Of a stretch of DNA of 64,000 nucleotides, positions 56,275 to 64,000 are shown in pieces. Each line of letters starts with the position of its first letter. Position 1 is the first letter of the stretch. The translations under genes were made by a program, and so were the position numbers. The notes beneath the pieces were generated by a model. That model was not told the DNA's origin and ran no database searches. It saw only the letters and a list, made by a program, of their open reading frames with translations. The DNA comes from Wenyingzhuangia fucanilytica (lineage in GTDB: Bacteria > Bacteroidota > Bacteroidia > Flavobacteriales > Flavobacteriaceae). The stretch lies in the NCBI RefSeq assembly GCF_001697185.1, contig NZ_CP014224.1:1984001-2048000 (forward strand). The letters run 5' to 3'.

Positions 56275-56706
56275 TTATGCACTTATTTTTTGTTTCTTTT
56301 GGTTAAAGCAAGATTGTATATAAGCTTTTTTTAGCTGTTCTATTTTCAGAACTGTATTTCTTAAACGTTCTAATTCTTTTTGAATAGTAGTAACATTATG
56401 AATATGTTTTTCAACCTCAACCAGTGAATTTAAACCATTTTTTAACGTATTACAACAGTCTTTTATAGTGATAAATGGAATAACACTTCCTTTTAAATAA
56501 TAAGCATAAAAACCTCCTATTTGAAGCATCATTGATAAGTGGAATAAAGTGTTTTTATCCTCTTCGGTGGTAGTGGTTACCACAAAACAGTTCGGACAAG
56601 GATTGTACAGCGGTTTACCGCTGTTCAATCCTTTGTTTAAAATGAAAAAGTGAGGTTTGTTGTAGGTCGTTCCTACACAGTGGGTTTTGATTTCAAAATA
56701 AAGCAT
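56275..56706 (-). CDS. Uncharacterised 143-aa cytoplasmic protein
   Basis: 143 aa, ATG at 56706, no signal peptide. Starts MLYFEIKTHCVGTTYNKPHF, then FILNKGLNSGKPLYNPCPNC and VTTTTEEDKN, then a helical/coiled C-terminal half (VEVEKHIHNVTTIQKELERL). Cys pairs (PCPNC, DCC) could bind metal. I recall similar proteins in Bacteroidota mobile islands, possibly the DUF6943 family, but not with certainty. It converges on the plus-strand cassette across a shared terminator and lies just before the high-GC region. Confidence 0.6.
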   Translation of the reverse strand: MLYFEIKTHCVGTTYNKPHFFILNKGLNSGKPLYNPCPNCFVVTTTTEEDKNTLFHLSMMLQIGGFYAYYLKGSVIPFITIKDCCNTLKNGLNSLVEVEKHIHNVTTIQKELERLRNTVLKIEQLKKAYIQSCFNQKKQKISA

Positions 56707-57774
56707 AGCTATCCAATTTAAATTGCTTCGCTACGCTTCGCCATCATATTTTTTTGGAGAAAAAAGATGCCTATAACATTGTTGCTGTGGCGGATGCTGT
56801 CAAGGTTTTTGGTGAAAAGTTTGGTTTAAGATATTTATTGTTTTTAAAATACTAATCAAAGTTTTTATCAAAACCCGTAGGGCTTGACCTTTACTGCAAA
56901 AAGCGTTGGCAGAAGGAAAGCAACTATATTTGCATGCTTTTTTAATCAAAATAACCTCATCATAGATTAAGAAAAGGCATAAAGCAAGTGCTTGGAAGTG
57001 TAACTCAGTGGAATGGACAAGCTCTTGCTGTGCGGTGCTGAGGGGATTGTTATGTGAACTTTATTATTTCTTAAAAGCTTCCAATGCCCACAAGCACATG
57101 GGAAATTGGAATTGTAAACTTTCTTATAATAGCAAACTAATTATATCCTTTTTAATAAAATGACTAATTGGATTGAGATGAGGTAAAACAGCCTTGAGCC
57201 AAACGGTGGGCTGAGTGTGCAAATAGTGGAACGGTTTGCGGACACAGACCAAGCGCTAGCGAGCCGCCTTGCGAGTGGAGCAACGGGTGGTGCAAAAAGT
57301 GCATGAGGTAACGAATGTGGTTTGCAGCTATGTGTGGAGTTGAACGGCAGGTTTTTGTAATTTTTTCAAACAAAAACCTAGAGAGAAACGGAACAATACA
57401 CAAGGCTACCTATTTAATTGCTAGAGCCTATGTGTTGGATGATGTAGTTGGCAAAAAGGCGGAGGCAACACAATCAAAAAGCCGCAGCCCGTAGCGACCT
57501 GCAAGGCGAGCTAAAATTATGGCAATGGTTGGATGCGTTGTGGCTGAACGAAATGAACCGAAGCCATGAGTGTGAATGCAGTGAAGTGACAAAAGCAGAC
57601 AAAGGAATTGCCGTGAGGACTGATTGAGGAACGCAACAACCGTGACAAAGTGCCACTGGCACACTTGTGTAAAATAGCTCTTTTTTTAAACTTTAAATAA
57701 ATTAGAAATGCTTAAAAAAAGTGCTATTTACTTTGGCGGGGTTGTTTGCTGACTATTGAAGGAGGAACACCGCT
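56707..57774. other. Gene-free region of about 1 kb with anomalously high GC
   Basis: No credible gene in either strand; short minus-strand frames here are low-complexity-looking and lack start context. The stretch from about 57170 to 57665 is far richer in G and C (sample 60-base lines counted by eye: 36 and 28 G+C) than the flanking genes. Purine-rich and dyad-rich runs such as GTGCCACTGGCAC occur at 57650-57662. Left part (56707-57160) is mixed. It may be a structured RNA, a transfer origin or decayed foreign DNA. Confidence 0.55.
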
Positions 57775-58011
57775 TTACCTTTTTATTATTCTATAATCAA
57801 ACCTAATTCTAATTAGATCAATTAACTCTTTATCATCAATATCTACTTCATTAAAATTATTAGAAGGAAAAGTAAAATTAGAATAGAATGGATAAACTGT
57901 ATTTTGTTTAAGTACCTTGAAAGGATCTATTTTATTTTTACTTTTTGGTATAGTAATAAAACGTTTTTTTTCTGCTCCTGTTTTTAATGCTATTAGCTTA
58001 AATCCTTTCAA
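57775..58011 (-). CDS. Small ORF behind the PHP-ATPase gene, possible gene remnant
   Basis: 78 codons. The only start in frame is a TTG at 58011 (a stop precedes it), so translation is uncertain. It follows the PHP-ATPase gene by 11 bases on the same strand. Content: KGFKLIALKTGAEKKRFITI, then KVLKQNTVYPFYSNFTF and DDKELIDLIRIRFDYRIIKR. The first 40 residues remind me of the N-termini of some AAA ATPases of defence systems, so this could be the broken front part of another gene, cut by the high-GC region. Equally, it may be a small real fourth gene of the operon. Confidence 0.4.
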   Translation of the reverse strand: MKGFKLIALKTGAEKKRFITIPKSKNKIDPFKVLKQNTVYPFYSNFTFPSNNFNEVDIDDKELIDLIRIRFDYRIIKR

Positions 58012-58022
58012 ATATACTTAAA

Positions 58023-60812
58023 TTAAACTAATTTATATCTATCAGAACGCATTTTGAAAGCTTTTTCACTTCCTTCCATGACATCACAAATCTCTTTTTT
58101 AATCTCTTCTATTTCTACTGTACCAGAATGTAAAACAGATGTATGTTGACTTTCTGAATCCATTGAAATAATATATTCTGCATCACCATTTACAGGAATA
58201 TTTGCATTATGAGTTACTACAATAATTTGCCTACTTCGTTTAGCTATTTTTAATCTATCTACTATTAAATCGTAGACTAATCTATTATCTAAATCATCTT
58301 CTGGTTGGTCTAATATTAATGGGATTGTTCCAAAAGATAATAAGAAAGTTAGAATTGCAGTAGTACGTTGTCCTGCAGAAGCAGTAGATAACGATTTAAA
58401 CGTAACAGCATTTTCAGGTTTATATTCTACAACCACTTCATCCTCTGGCATAAATAACTCTAATTCATCCATACCTGCATCCGTTATACCTTTGACAGCA
58501 TTCTTAAAATGACCACCAACTACATCAGCATTATCATCAAAGTAATTTTTGCGGAATACCTTTTTTACTTCTTCTATTTTCTGTTCTACGTTACCTTGGA
58601 AACATAACTCTTTTAACTTTTTAAAATCTTCTTCAAAAGAAGTGTCTTTACCAATAATCTTACGGACTTGTAACTCGAAACTTGTTTGACTTCTGAAAGG
58701 TTTAATTTTTACTCTAATTTTCCCATCAGTTACATTTTCATCAATAAATGCCTTACGTTTTACAGTTATATCTTTAGATAATTGAATAAATTCTTCCTGA
58801 TATTTGGCTCTTTCTACAAGTTCTAAACGTTCTTTCTCTTTTATAATATCGAGAGCAACTAATTCTTCTTCCTTAGTTTCAATCTCTTTTGTAATAGCTT
58901 CGTATTGATCTATGTTTTCAACACCTTCTGCTTCAAGTTCAGCTTTCTTTACATCATAATTAGTTAATGCTGTAGTATATGCCTGCTTCCATTGTGAGGA
59001 TGTTAGTTTAGTTTCTAAATCAGTTTTTATCTGTGATATTGATGTTATTAGTGCTTCATACTCCGTTGCTTTTGTAGATAGAGCTTCTTTTACCTCAGTT
59101 AAGATTATTTTAAGTTCTTCTCTATTACTTTCAGAAAAACCAGTTTCATCTGGTTGTTCAATATCAAACTCTGTTTTTAGCCCCTCTAATTGATTAACTA
59201 ATACTTGAATTTGTTCTTTATAATCGTTTAGTAATTTCTCTTCTTCAGCAAATGACTTTTTTTCTGCCATTAACTCTTTTATTCCTGCCTTATCTAAAGT
59301 TTCTAATTTCTTTTTTAAGTCCTCAATGTCAGTTTTTAATTTAAGTCTTGATTTTAAACTTACTTGATGTGTTCTAATCGTAATACAAGACTTTAAGAAG
59401 TTTTCTTTTGCAACCTTTCTTTTATCTTTTAATTGACCTATTTCTTCAACATTCAAATCAACCCTATCTAACAAGGCGTTGTGGTCTTTTGAAATTTCAA
59501 ATATTTGCTTTTGAGAATATTGCTCAAACTCTAAGAAGTTTAAAAACTCTTCTTCCTCAATTTTCTCCCAATTTCCATCAACTAACTTATTAATCTCTAT
59601 AGTTTGATTGACAGAGCTTACTATTTCAGATGCTATTACACGATATAAAAAGTCTTTACGAACAAATTCTACTTCAATGGTAGATACATCATTAAATACA
59701 CCTACAGACTCTGTTCCTTTTACTTCATTCGTTTTATAGAAACTATTATGCTCTTTTACTAAATCAGCAAAATTTTCAAGATTACTCGTACGGTTAAATA
59801 CACCTCTAATAAATCTTAAAATGCTTGATTTACCACTACCTCGACCACCAATTATTGTATTTAATTGTGGATTAAATCCTATTTTAAAAGGCACTGTTCC
59901 TGTTAACGTAGTATTAGTTATGGTTATTGATTTTATCCAAAATTCAGGTTTATTTGTTGTAGAAGTTGCATCAACAAAATCATTAACTATTCTATGAGAT
60001 GGCAATAAAAATGCTTGCCTTAACCCTTCTAAAGAAGGCGTTTCGTCCATTTTTATATAAGTGAATCTTGAACCAATACCGTTTAAACCGTGTATAGAGT
60101 TTTTAGGTTCGTGTGGATTATCCGAAAAAGTTAATAACGCTAAATCACTTTCCTTAGATAGCTTTACTGTATTATACCACTTCTTAGCTGTAGCTTCATC
60201 TATTGCAGGTGTAGGATTATTGTAAAAATCATTTAAACTTGGAACAACACTACCGATTGTTGCATTAGAATATTCCTTTTCATAAAATGCTTTATGTACA
60301 ATTTGAACTGCATTTATATCTTCTCTACTGTAGAACTCTTGTAAAATTTGATTACCAATAGCCTCTAAACCATTAAATTCGTCAATGTGAGCAGGAATAA
60401 TAATAGCACCATATTTTAAAGCCATATCTGCTATTTCAATTATACTTTTATTTGTTTTAGCATCTTGATTACCAAAATTAGCTTCATCTATATCACATCT
60501 TATTAAGAAATCACGAACATCAGTATTTGTTTTGGTTGGGTCAAATAATACTAATAAATGAACCTTAGATGTATCACAAGTAATTTCAACACCAGGAAAG
60601 ATGGTTAAATTAGTGTTTTTAGCTATTTCTTGAATTGCTTCAATACCATTTGCACTATTGTGGTCAGTAACCGCAACACAATCTAGACCCTGTTCTATAG
60701 CTTTGTCAACCCATTGTTGAGCTGTTACCTCTCTATCTTGAAAACACCTACTTGCTGTTGTATGTAAATGTAAATCGCACTTATACCACCTTGCTCCTTT
60801 AAAATCGTTCAT
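58023..60812 (-). CDS. PHP-phosphoesterase/SMC-like ATPase fusion (TrlF-like)
   Basis: 929 aa, ATG start, cytoplasmic. PHP domain at about 8-280: KCDLHLHTTAS (H15, H17), AVTDHNSANG, FPGVEIT, IIPAHIDEFNG and FSDNPHEP, the metal-binding histidines and aspartates of a phosphoesterase or nuclease. ATPase head: Walker A GGRGSGKSS (322-330), coiled coil at about 440-690, signature-like STASAGQR (809-816), Walker B LILDQPEDD (832-840), then VVTHNANIP. PHP-SMC fusions of this type (annotated TrlF-like in databases, as I recall) occur in defence islands. It follows the helicase-nuclease gene by 14 bases, so it is part of one operon. Confidence 0.85.
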   Translation of the reverse strand: MNDFKGARWYKCDLHLHTTASRCFQDREVTAQQWVDKAIEQGLDCVAVTDHNSANGIEAIQEIAKNTNLTIFPGVEITCDTSKVHLLVLFDPTKTNTDVRDFLIRCDIDEANFGNQDAKTNKSIIEIADMALKYGAIIIPAHIDEFNGLEAIGNQILQEFYSREDINAVQIVHKAFYEKEYSNATIGSVVPSLNDFYNNPTPAIDEATAKKWYNTVKLSKESDLALLTFSDNPHEPKNSIHGLNGIGSRFTYIKMDETPSLEGLRQAFLLPSHRIVNDFVDATSTTNKPEFWIKSITITNTTLTGTVPFKIGFNPQLNTIIGGRGSGKSSILRFIRGVFNRTSNLENFADLVKEHNSFYKTNEVKGTESVGVFNDVSTIEVEFVRKDFLYRVIASEIVSSVNQTIEINKLVDGNWEKIEEEEFLNFLEFEQYSQKQIFEISKDHNALLDRVDLNVEEIGQLKDKRKVAKENFLKSCITIRTHQVSLKSRLKLKTDIEDLKKKLETLDKAGIKELMAEKKSFAEEEKLLNDYKEQIQVLVNQLEGLKTEFDIEQPDETGFSESNREELKIILTEVKEALSTKATEYEALITSISQIKTDLETKLTSSQWKQAYTTALTNYDVKKAELEAEGVENIDQYEAITKEIETKEEELVALDIIKEKERLELVERAKYQEEFIQLSKDITVKRKAFIDENVTDGKIRVKIKPFRSQTSFELQVRKIIGKDTSFEEDFKKLKELCFQGNVEQKIEEVKKVFRKNYFDDNADVVGGHFKNAVKGITDAGMDELELFMPEDEVVVEYKPENAVTFKSLSTASAGQRTTAILTFLLSFGTIPLILDQPEDDLDNRLVYDLIVDRLKIAKRSRQIIVVTHNANIPVNGDAEYIISMDSESQHTSVLHSGTVEIEEIKKEICDVMEGSEKAFKMRSDRYKLV

Positions 60813-60826
60813 AGCTTTTTTTGATT

Positions 60827-63430
60827 TTATAGTTTATTTAATTTTTCAACAAAAACATCTTCTCTGTTAGCTTTGTTGTAGAATGGCATACCAATCAATT
60901 TATATTGTTGACTTTCGTATAATTCTATAACTGCTTCCTTTTCTATTTCTTGAAGGAATTGTTCTTTCCATTCATCATTGTATAATAAATGATCTCCTTT
61001 AGGTTCTATGAACAATTGATATATGACTTCATCATCTGATTTTTTTTCTGTCATGTATAATACAAAGTCTGGTTCTGTTGCCTTTGCATCGCTAAATCTG
61101 TATAGCTTGAAAAACCGTTCGTTTCTTAACAAATATATATTTGTAAACTTTTCCTTTAAATCATCTATGTTATCATGGAAATATTTCACTAAAAACTTTT
61201 CTTCTGACGAACCATAGTTTTCATTATAAGCATACCAATCTGCTTTATTTAAATCTACAAAATATTCTTGTGGAATATCATTACGCATTGTTGGTTTTCC
61301 TGTTTCTGCTGTTGTATTTGTGTTAACAGAAAATGATAGTTTTTTATTTTTAAAATACTTTCTTAATGGTTCTCTATAAAAGGATTTTGTACCTCTATAA
61401 TCACCAAACTTGGTTGATATTTCATTAGCAATTTTGGTTGCTACACTTATAACAATTTCTAATTTTTGATGTGATGATAAATTATTAGTGTCTTTTTGTA
61501 AACCAGTAACTTCTACTATTATACCACCAAAATAATTTTCATTAGTTATAAAATCATGCATTGATTTAATACTAGGAAAAAACTGTTTTAAGTTGCTAAA
61601 CTTATAAAAAGGTATTTTATTCAATCCTTTTTGAATAATGGTTTTATCCCAAATAGAAAAATGGTGTTTGTTAGCAAAATTTGCTTGAACTTTATTTTGT
61701 TTTACAGATGTATTATCTAGTATAGTAGTAGAAGCAGAACGATTTGTTCTTAATGCATACGTATGTTTTTTTACAATTGTTGGTTCTTGAAATTCTAATA
61801 ATGTTTTAGGATTGTTTTTTACTTTCTTATTTAAGAAAATAAATCCATTTTTATAAAGGGATGTTTCTTTAAATTCATCTTTTAAAATTAAATCTACTTC
61901 TACTTTTTCTTCAGGAAACATTCCTATTTGACGAAGTGCATTGTTTAATTCTGTAATATAACGTGGATTGTGTGAACAATGATAATGTAAGGTTTCACAA
62001 TGACGCATGATATTGTCTAAATCATTGTCGTATTTACGTTTGTCTAACTCTTGATTTTCTTCTAATTGAAAAGGATAATATCTTGCCCCTCTACCAATTA
62101 ATTGTGCTTCTGCTACTGTTGTTTTACCAGGTGTACTCCCTTTGGCATCACGAGTATCATATAATCTTACAATATCATACAGGTTTAGGACATCCCAACC
62201 CTCGTTTAATTTATCTACTGCAAAAACTGCCCTGTATTCATTACTATTATCTTCAAGACTGTTTATTACTATTTGTTTATCATCTGTATCATTTTTAGAG
62301 TTTACAGATATTATTTTATCTTCTGAAAAGTCTTCCTTTATTTCATCTATTAAACCTTGAAGTGAAATATTAAGTTCTTTAAAATATGTTATTGCTTTAT
62401 CTAAAATTTCATTATCTAACTTAATTAAGTCTTCTAATTTAGTTACGGTTAAGTTTTTAATTTCATCAATAAAAGCTTTTTCCATTTCTGCACTCTCAAT
62501 AGTAGTTTTAGATTTAAACATTACTACTGGTTTTGCTAAAATACCTTTAGATGCAAATATTTTCTTTTTGAATTGACTAATTAACACTGCAACAACAGCA
62601 CGTTGTATAGGTTGATAATCTACTTGATTTGTTTGTACTTCTTTAGAATATCCATCTTCTCTAAACTTTGCTAATGAATAATCATATAATAATTTATTAG
62701 CATATTTAGAAGCTATACTTGGATGACTTAATTCTAATGTAGCAGTAAACTCCATCATTATATTTTCTGGACTTGCTAATAAAATACGTTCTACTGTGTG
62801 TTCCCAACTTGTCAAATTTTCTTTTTCACTAGCTGAGTGCTTCTTTTTGGTTAACGCATTGATATGGTGAGCTTCATCACTTATTAGCACCGTTTTTCTA
62901 TCTATAAAATCATCAAAAGTTATACTGTTTTCACGTGGTGCATTAAGTTTTTTATGTAAGCCTTGTATGGTAGAAAATAATATACTAATATCATCTGTAT
63001 TGGTACTTTCAAAACTATCTACTTCTGTAATATTTACATTTACACCCTCTATATTTATTTGTTCTTTAAATAAATACTTAGAGCTATTTGCATTTAAAAA
63101 ATTCTCTTTTGTTTTACGTATAATAGTATCTGTGTTAACAAAGAAAATAAAATTACGATAACCTAGTTTATACAATTCTAAAATAGCACCTGCCATTACC
63201 AATGTTTTACCAGAACCAGTTGCCATATGAAACAACACTTGTGTAGGTTTAGCTCTTAAACGTGGGTTGTTTAAGTAGTAATTGAACGCTGTAAATGCTT
63301 CTATTTGATAAGGTCTAGGAGTAAACTTTAGGTTGTTTTTTATAATTGGTGATAATTCTACAACTAAATCTCCATCTTCTATTTTACTTGCAATACGCTT
63401 GTCTAGTCTTGTTATGCCTTTTTCAATCAT
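60827..63430 (-). CDS. DEAH-box helicase with C-terminal PD-(D/E)xK nuclease (type III restriction Res-like)
   Basis: 867 aa. Superfamily 2 helicase: Walker A MATGSGKT (69-76), DEAH in LISDEAHH (185-188), VDKLNEGWDVLNL and AQLIGRGARYYPF (motifs V and VI). Residues about 700-867 end in a nuclease-like part with D788 in EPDFVLYM and E809-x-K811 in LFIEPKGDH, a D...ExK motif as in type III Res subunits. No methyltransferase gene is near, so modification-based self-protection is not evident. It overlaps the upstream 187-aa gene by 4 bases (ATGA-type), indicating translational coupling. Likely cuts or unwinds invading DNA together with its neighbours. Confidence 0.88.
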   Translation of the reverse strand: MIEKGITRLDKRIASKIEDGDLVVELSPIIKNNLKFTPRPYQIEAFTAFNYYLNNPRLRAKPTQVLFHMATGSGKTLVMAGAILELYKLGYRNFIFFVNTDTIIRKTKENFLNANSSKYLFKEQINIEGVNVNITEVDSFESTNTDDISILFSTIQGLHKKLNAPRENSITFDDFIDRKTVLISDEAHHINALTKKKHSASEKENLTSWEHTVERILLASPENIMMEFTATLELSHPSIASKYANKLLYDYSLAKFREDGYSKEVQTNQVDYQPIQRAVVAVLISQFKKKIFASKGILAKPVVMFKSKTTIESAEMEKAFIDEIKNLTVTKLEDLIKLDNEILDKAITYFKELNISLQGLIDEIKEDFSEDKIISVNSKNDTDDKQIVINSLEDNSNEYRAVFAVDKLNEGWDVLNLYDIVRLYDTRDAKGSTPGKTTVAEAQLIGRGARYYPFQLEENQELDKRKYDNDLDNIMRHCETLHYHCSHNPRYITELNNALRQIGMFPEEKVEVDLILKDEFKETSLYKNGFIFLNKKVKNNPKTLLEFQEPTIVKKHTYALRTNRSASTTILDNTSVKQNKVQANFANKHHFSIWDKTIIQKGLNKIPFYKFSNLKQFFPSIKSMHDFITNENYFGGIIVEVTGLQKDTNNLSSHQKLEIVISVATKIANEISTKFGDYRGTKSFYREPLRKYFKNKKLSFSVNTNTTAETGKPTMRNDIPQEYFVDLNKADWYAYNENYGSSEEKFLVKYFHDNIDDLKEKFTNIYLLRNERFFKLYRFSDAKATEPDFVLYMTEKKSDDEVIYQLFIEPKGDHLLYNDEWKEQFLQEIEKEAVIELYESQQYKLIGMPFYNKANREDVFVEKLNKL

Positions 63431-63990
63431 AGTATCTGGCTTGATATAGGTTTGTAATGTTTTGATAATTCAGTTAAATAATTATCAATTTGGCTAACTG
63501 TACCAAATCTTGTTTTTTCACCTGCTTTAATTATTTTACACTCATTAATAACATCTGTAGTTATAGAACCAACTATTATTAATTTTTTTAGAGATTCTAT
63601 GTTTTTAATATCACTAACGATGTAATATACAAGAATCATAAAATCTTTACCCTCTTTAGAAGCCTGAACAACTGGATACATAAAAACCCAATTTTGATTA
63701 GGTTTTTTTGCCGTATAAGCTGTCTTTACGTCACAATAAAGAGTTTTGTTATTTATTTCAATTTTTATATCCCATTTGTCATAAAAATACTCCTTCACCA
63801 AAGAGCTACTTTCCGAAGAATAATCATTTGACTCAATAATTTCTATAATTCTTTTTATGTCGTGATTCTTTTCCCAACTAGAAACTTTAACGTTATTAAA
63901 ACTATTTAAAAAATAATCTGAAATTACTGCTTCTGTAACATATCCTATAAAAGAATCGTGACCAACTATTGTAAATTTATCAAAATTCAT
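63427..63990 (-). CDS. Putative restriction-endonuclease-fold protein of the defence operon
   Basis: 187 aa, ATG at 63990, ten bases from the window edge, so upstream genes may be missing. SFIGYVTEAVISDYF, then DKWDIKIEINNKTLYCDVKT with D74 and D87-V-K89 spaced as in a PD-(D/E)xK nuclease core, and a following beta strand (FMILVYYIVS). No signal or membrane span. Its last 4 bases overlap the helicase gene. Most likely a target-recognising or cutting subunit. I do not recognise a named family. Confidence 0.65.
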   Translation of the reverse strand: MNFDKFTIVGHDSFIGYVTEAVISDYFLNSFNNVKVSSWEKNHDIKRIIEIIESNDYSSESSSLVKEYFYDKWDIKIEINNKTLYCDVKTAYTAKKPNQNWVFMYPVVQASKEGKDFMILVYYIVSDIKNIESLKKLIIVGSITTDVINECKIIKAGEKTRFGTVSQIDNYLTELSKHYKPISSQIL

Positions 63991-64000
63991 ATTTACTTTT

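Noticed and set aside
57164-57664. Minus-strand ORFs of 62-79 codons in the high-GC stretch
   Set aside because: Composition follows the unusual GC content, several overlap in different frames, none has a start context, a known motif or a neighbour in phase; likely chance frames.

Overview
The window looks like a chromosomal segment of a marine Flavobacteriia (Bacteroidota). It is AT-rich, has no obvious Shine-Dalgarno sites, and carries SusC/SusD, a hybrid two-component regulator, type IX secretion (T9SS) tails and many Bacteroidota-style lipoproteins. The enzyme set and low GC resemble carrageenan-degrading genera such as Wenyingzhuangia or Polaribacter; that placement is inference. There is no rRNA, no complete tRNA, no CRISPR array and no insertion sequence.

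Bases 1-53644 are one large polysaccharide utilisation locus (PUL), with every gene on the minus strand. Reading in the direction of transcription (right to left): a propeller-fold glycosidase, a GH2 beta-galactosidase and a GH127 enzyme; the hybrid two-component sensor/regulator; SusC, SusD, a SusE/F-position lipoprotein and a small lipoprotein; two GH150-like (lambda-carrageenase-like) enzymes with three secreted binding-module proteins; a lipoprotein sulfatase with an unusual CxAxR motif; a FAD oxidoreductase and a protein with a covalent-FMN attachment motif; a GH110 alpha-1,3-galactosidase; two paralogous clan GH-A enzymes; then two SASA esterases, two sulfatases, another sulfatase, a Tat-exported alpha-galactosidase-like barrel, a sulfatase, a third SASA esterase, a GH2 enzyme and a cut-off SGNH hydrolase. 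In all there are five S1 sulfatases. GH150-like endo-enzymes, a GH110 enzyme, beta-galactosidases and multiple sulfatases together suggest a galactan made of alternating sulfated alpha-1,3 and beta-1,4 galactose, best matched by lambda-type carrageenan. GH127 suggests that 3,6-anhydrogalactose (hybrid carrageenan) may also be handled.

Bases 53645-54155 are the junction. A 22-base copy of a tRNA 3' end (probably tRNA-Asp), followed on its minus strand by a strong terminator, marks what looks like an attachment site. Everything to its right has accessory character and seems to be one end of an integrated element that runs off the window.

Bases 54156-64000 hold a small HTH protein and a compact plus-strand cassette: a conserved-looking 251-aa protein, a DUF5675-like protein and two tiny hydrophobic, holin-like proteins. 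Next come a 143-aa orphan, a roughly 1-kb gene-free stretch with unusually high GC, and a minus-strand operon that looks like an antiviral system. That operon encodes a REase-fold-like protein, a DEAH helicase with a C-terminal PD-(D/E)xK nuclease, and a PHP-phosphoesterase/SMC-like ATPase fusion. No methyltransferase is visible.
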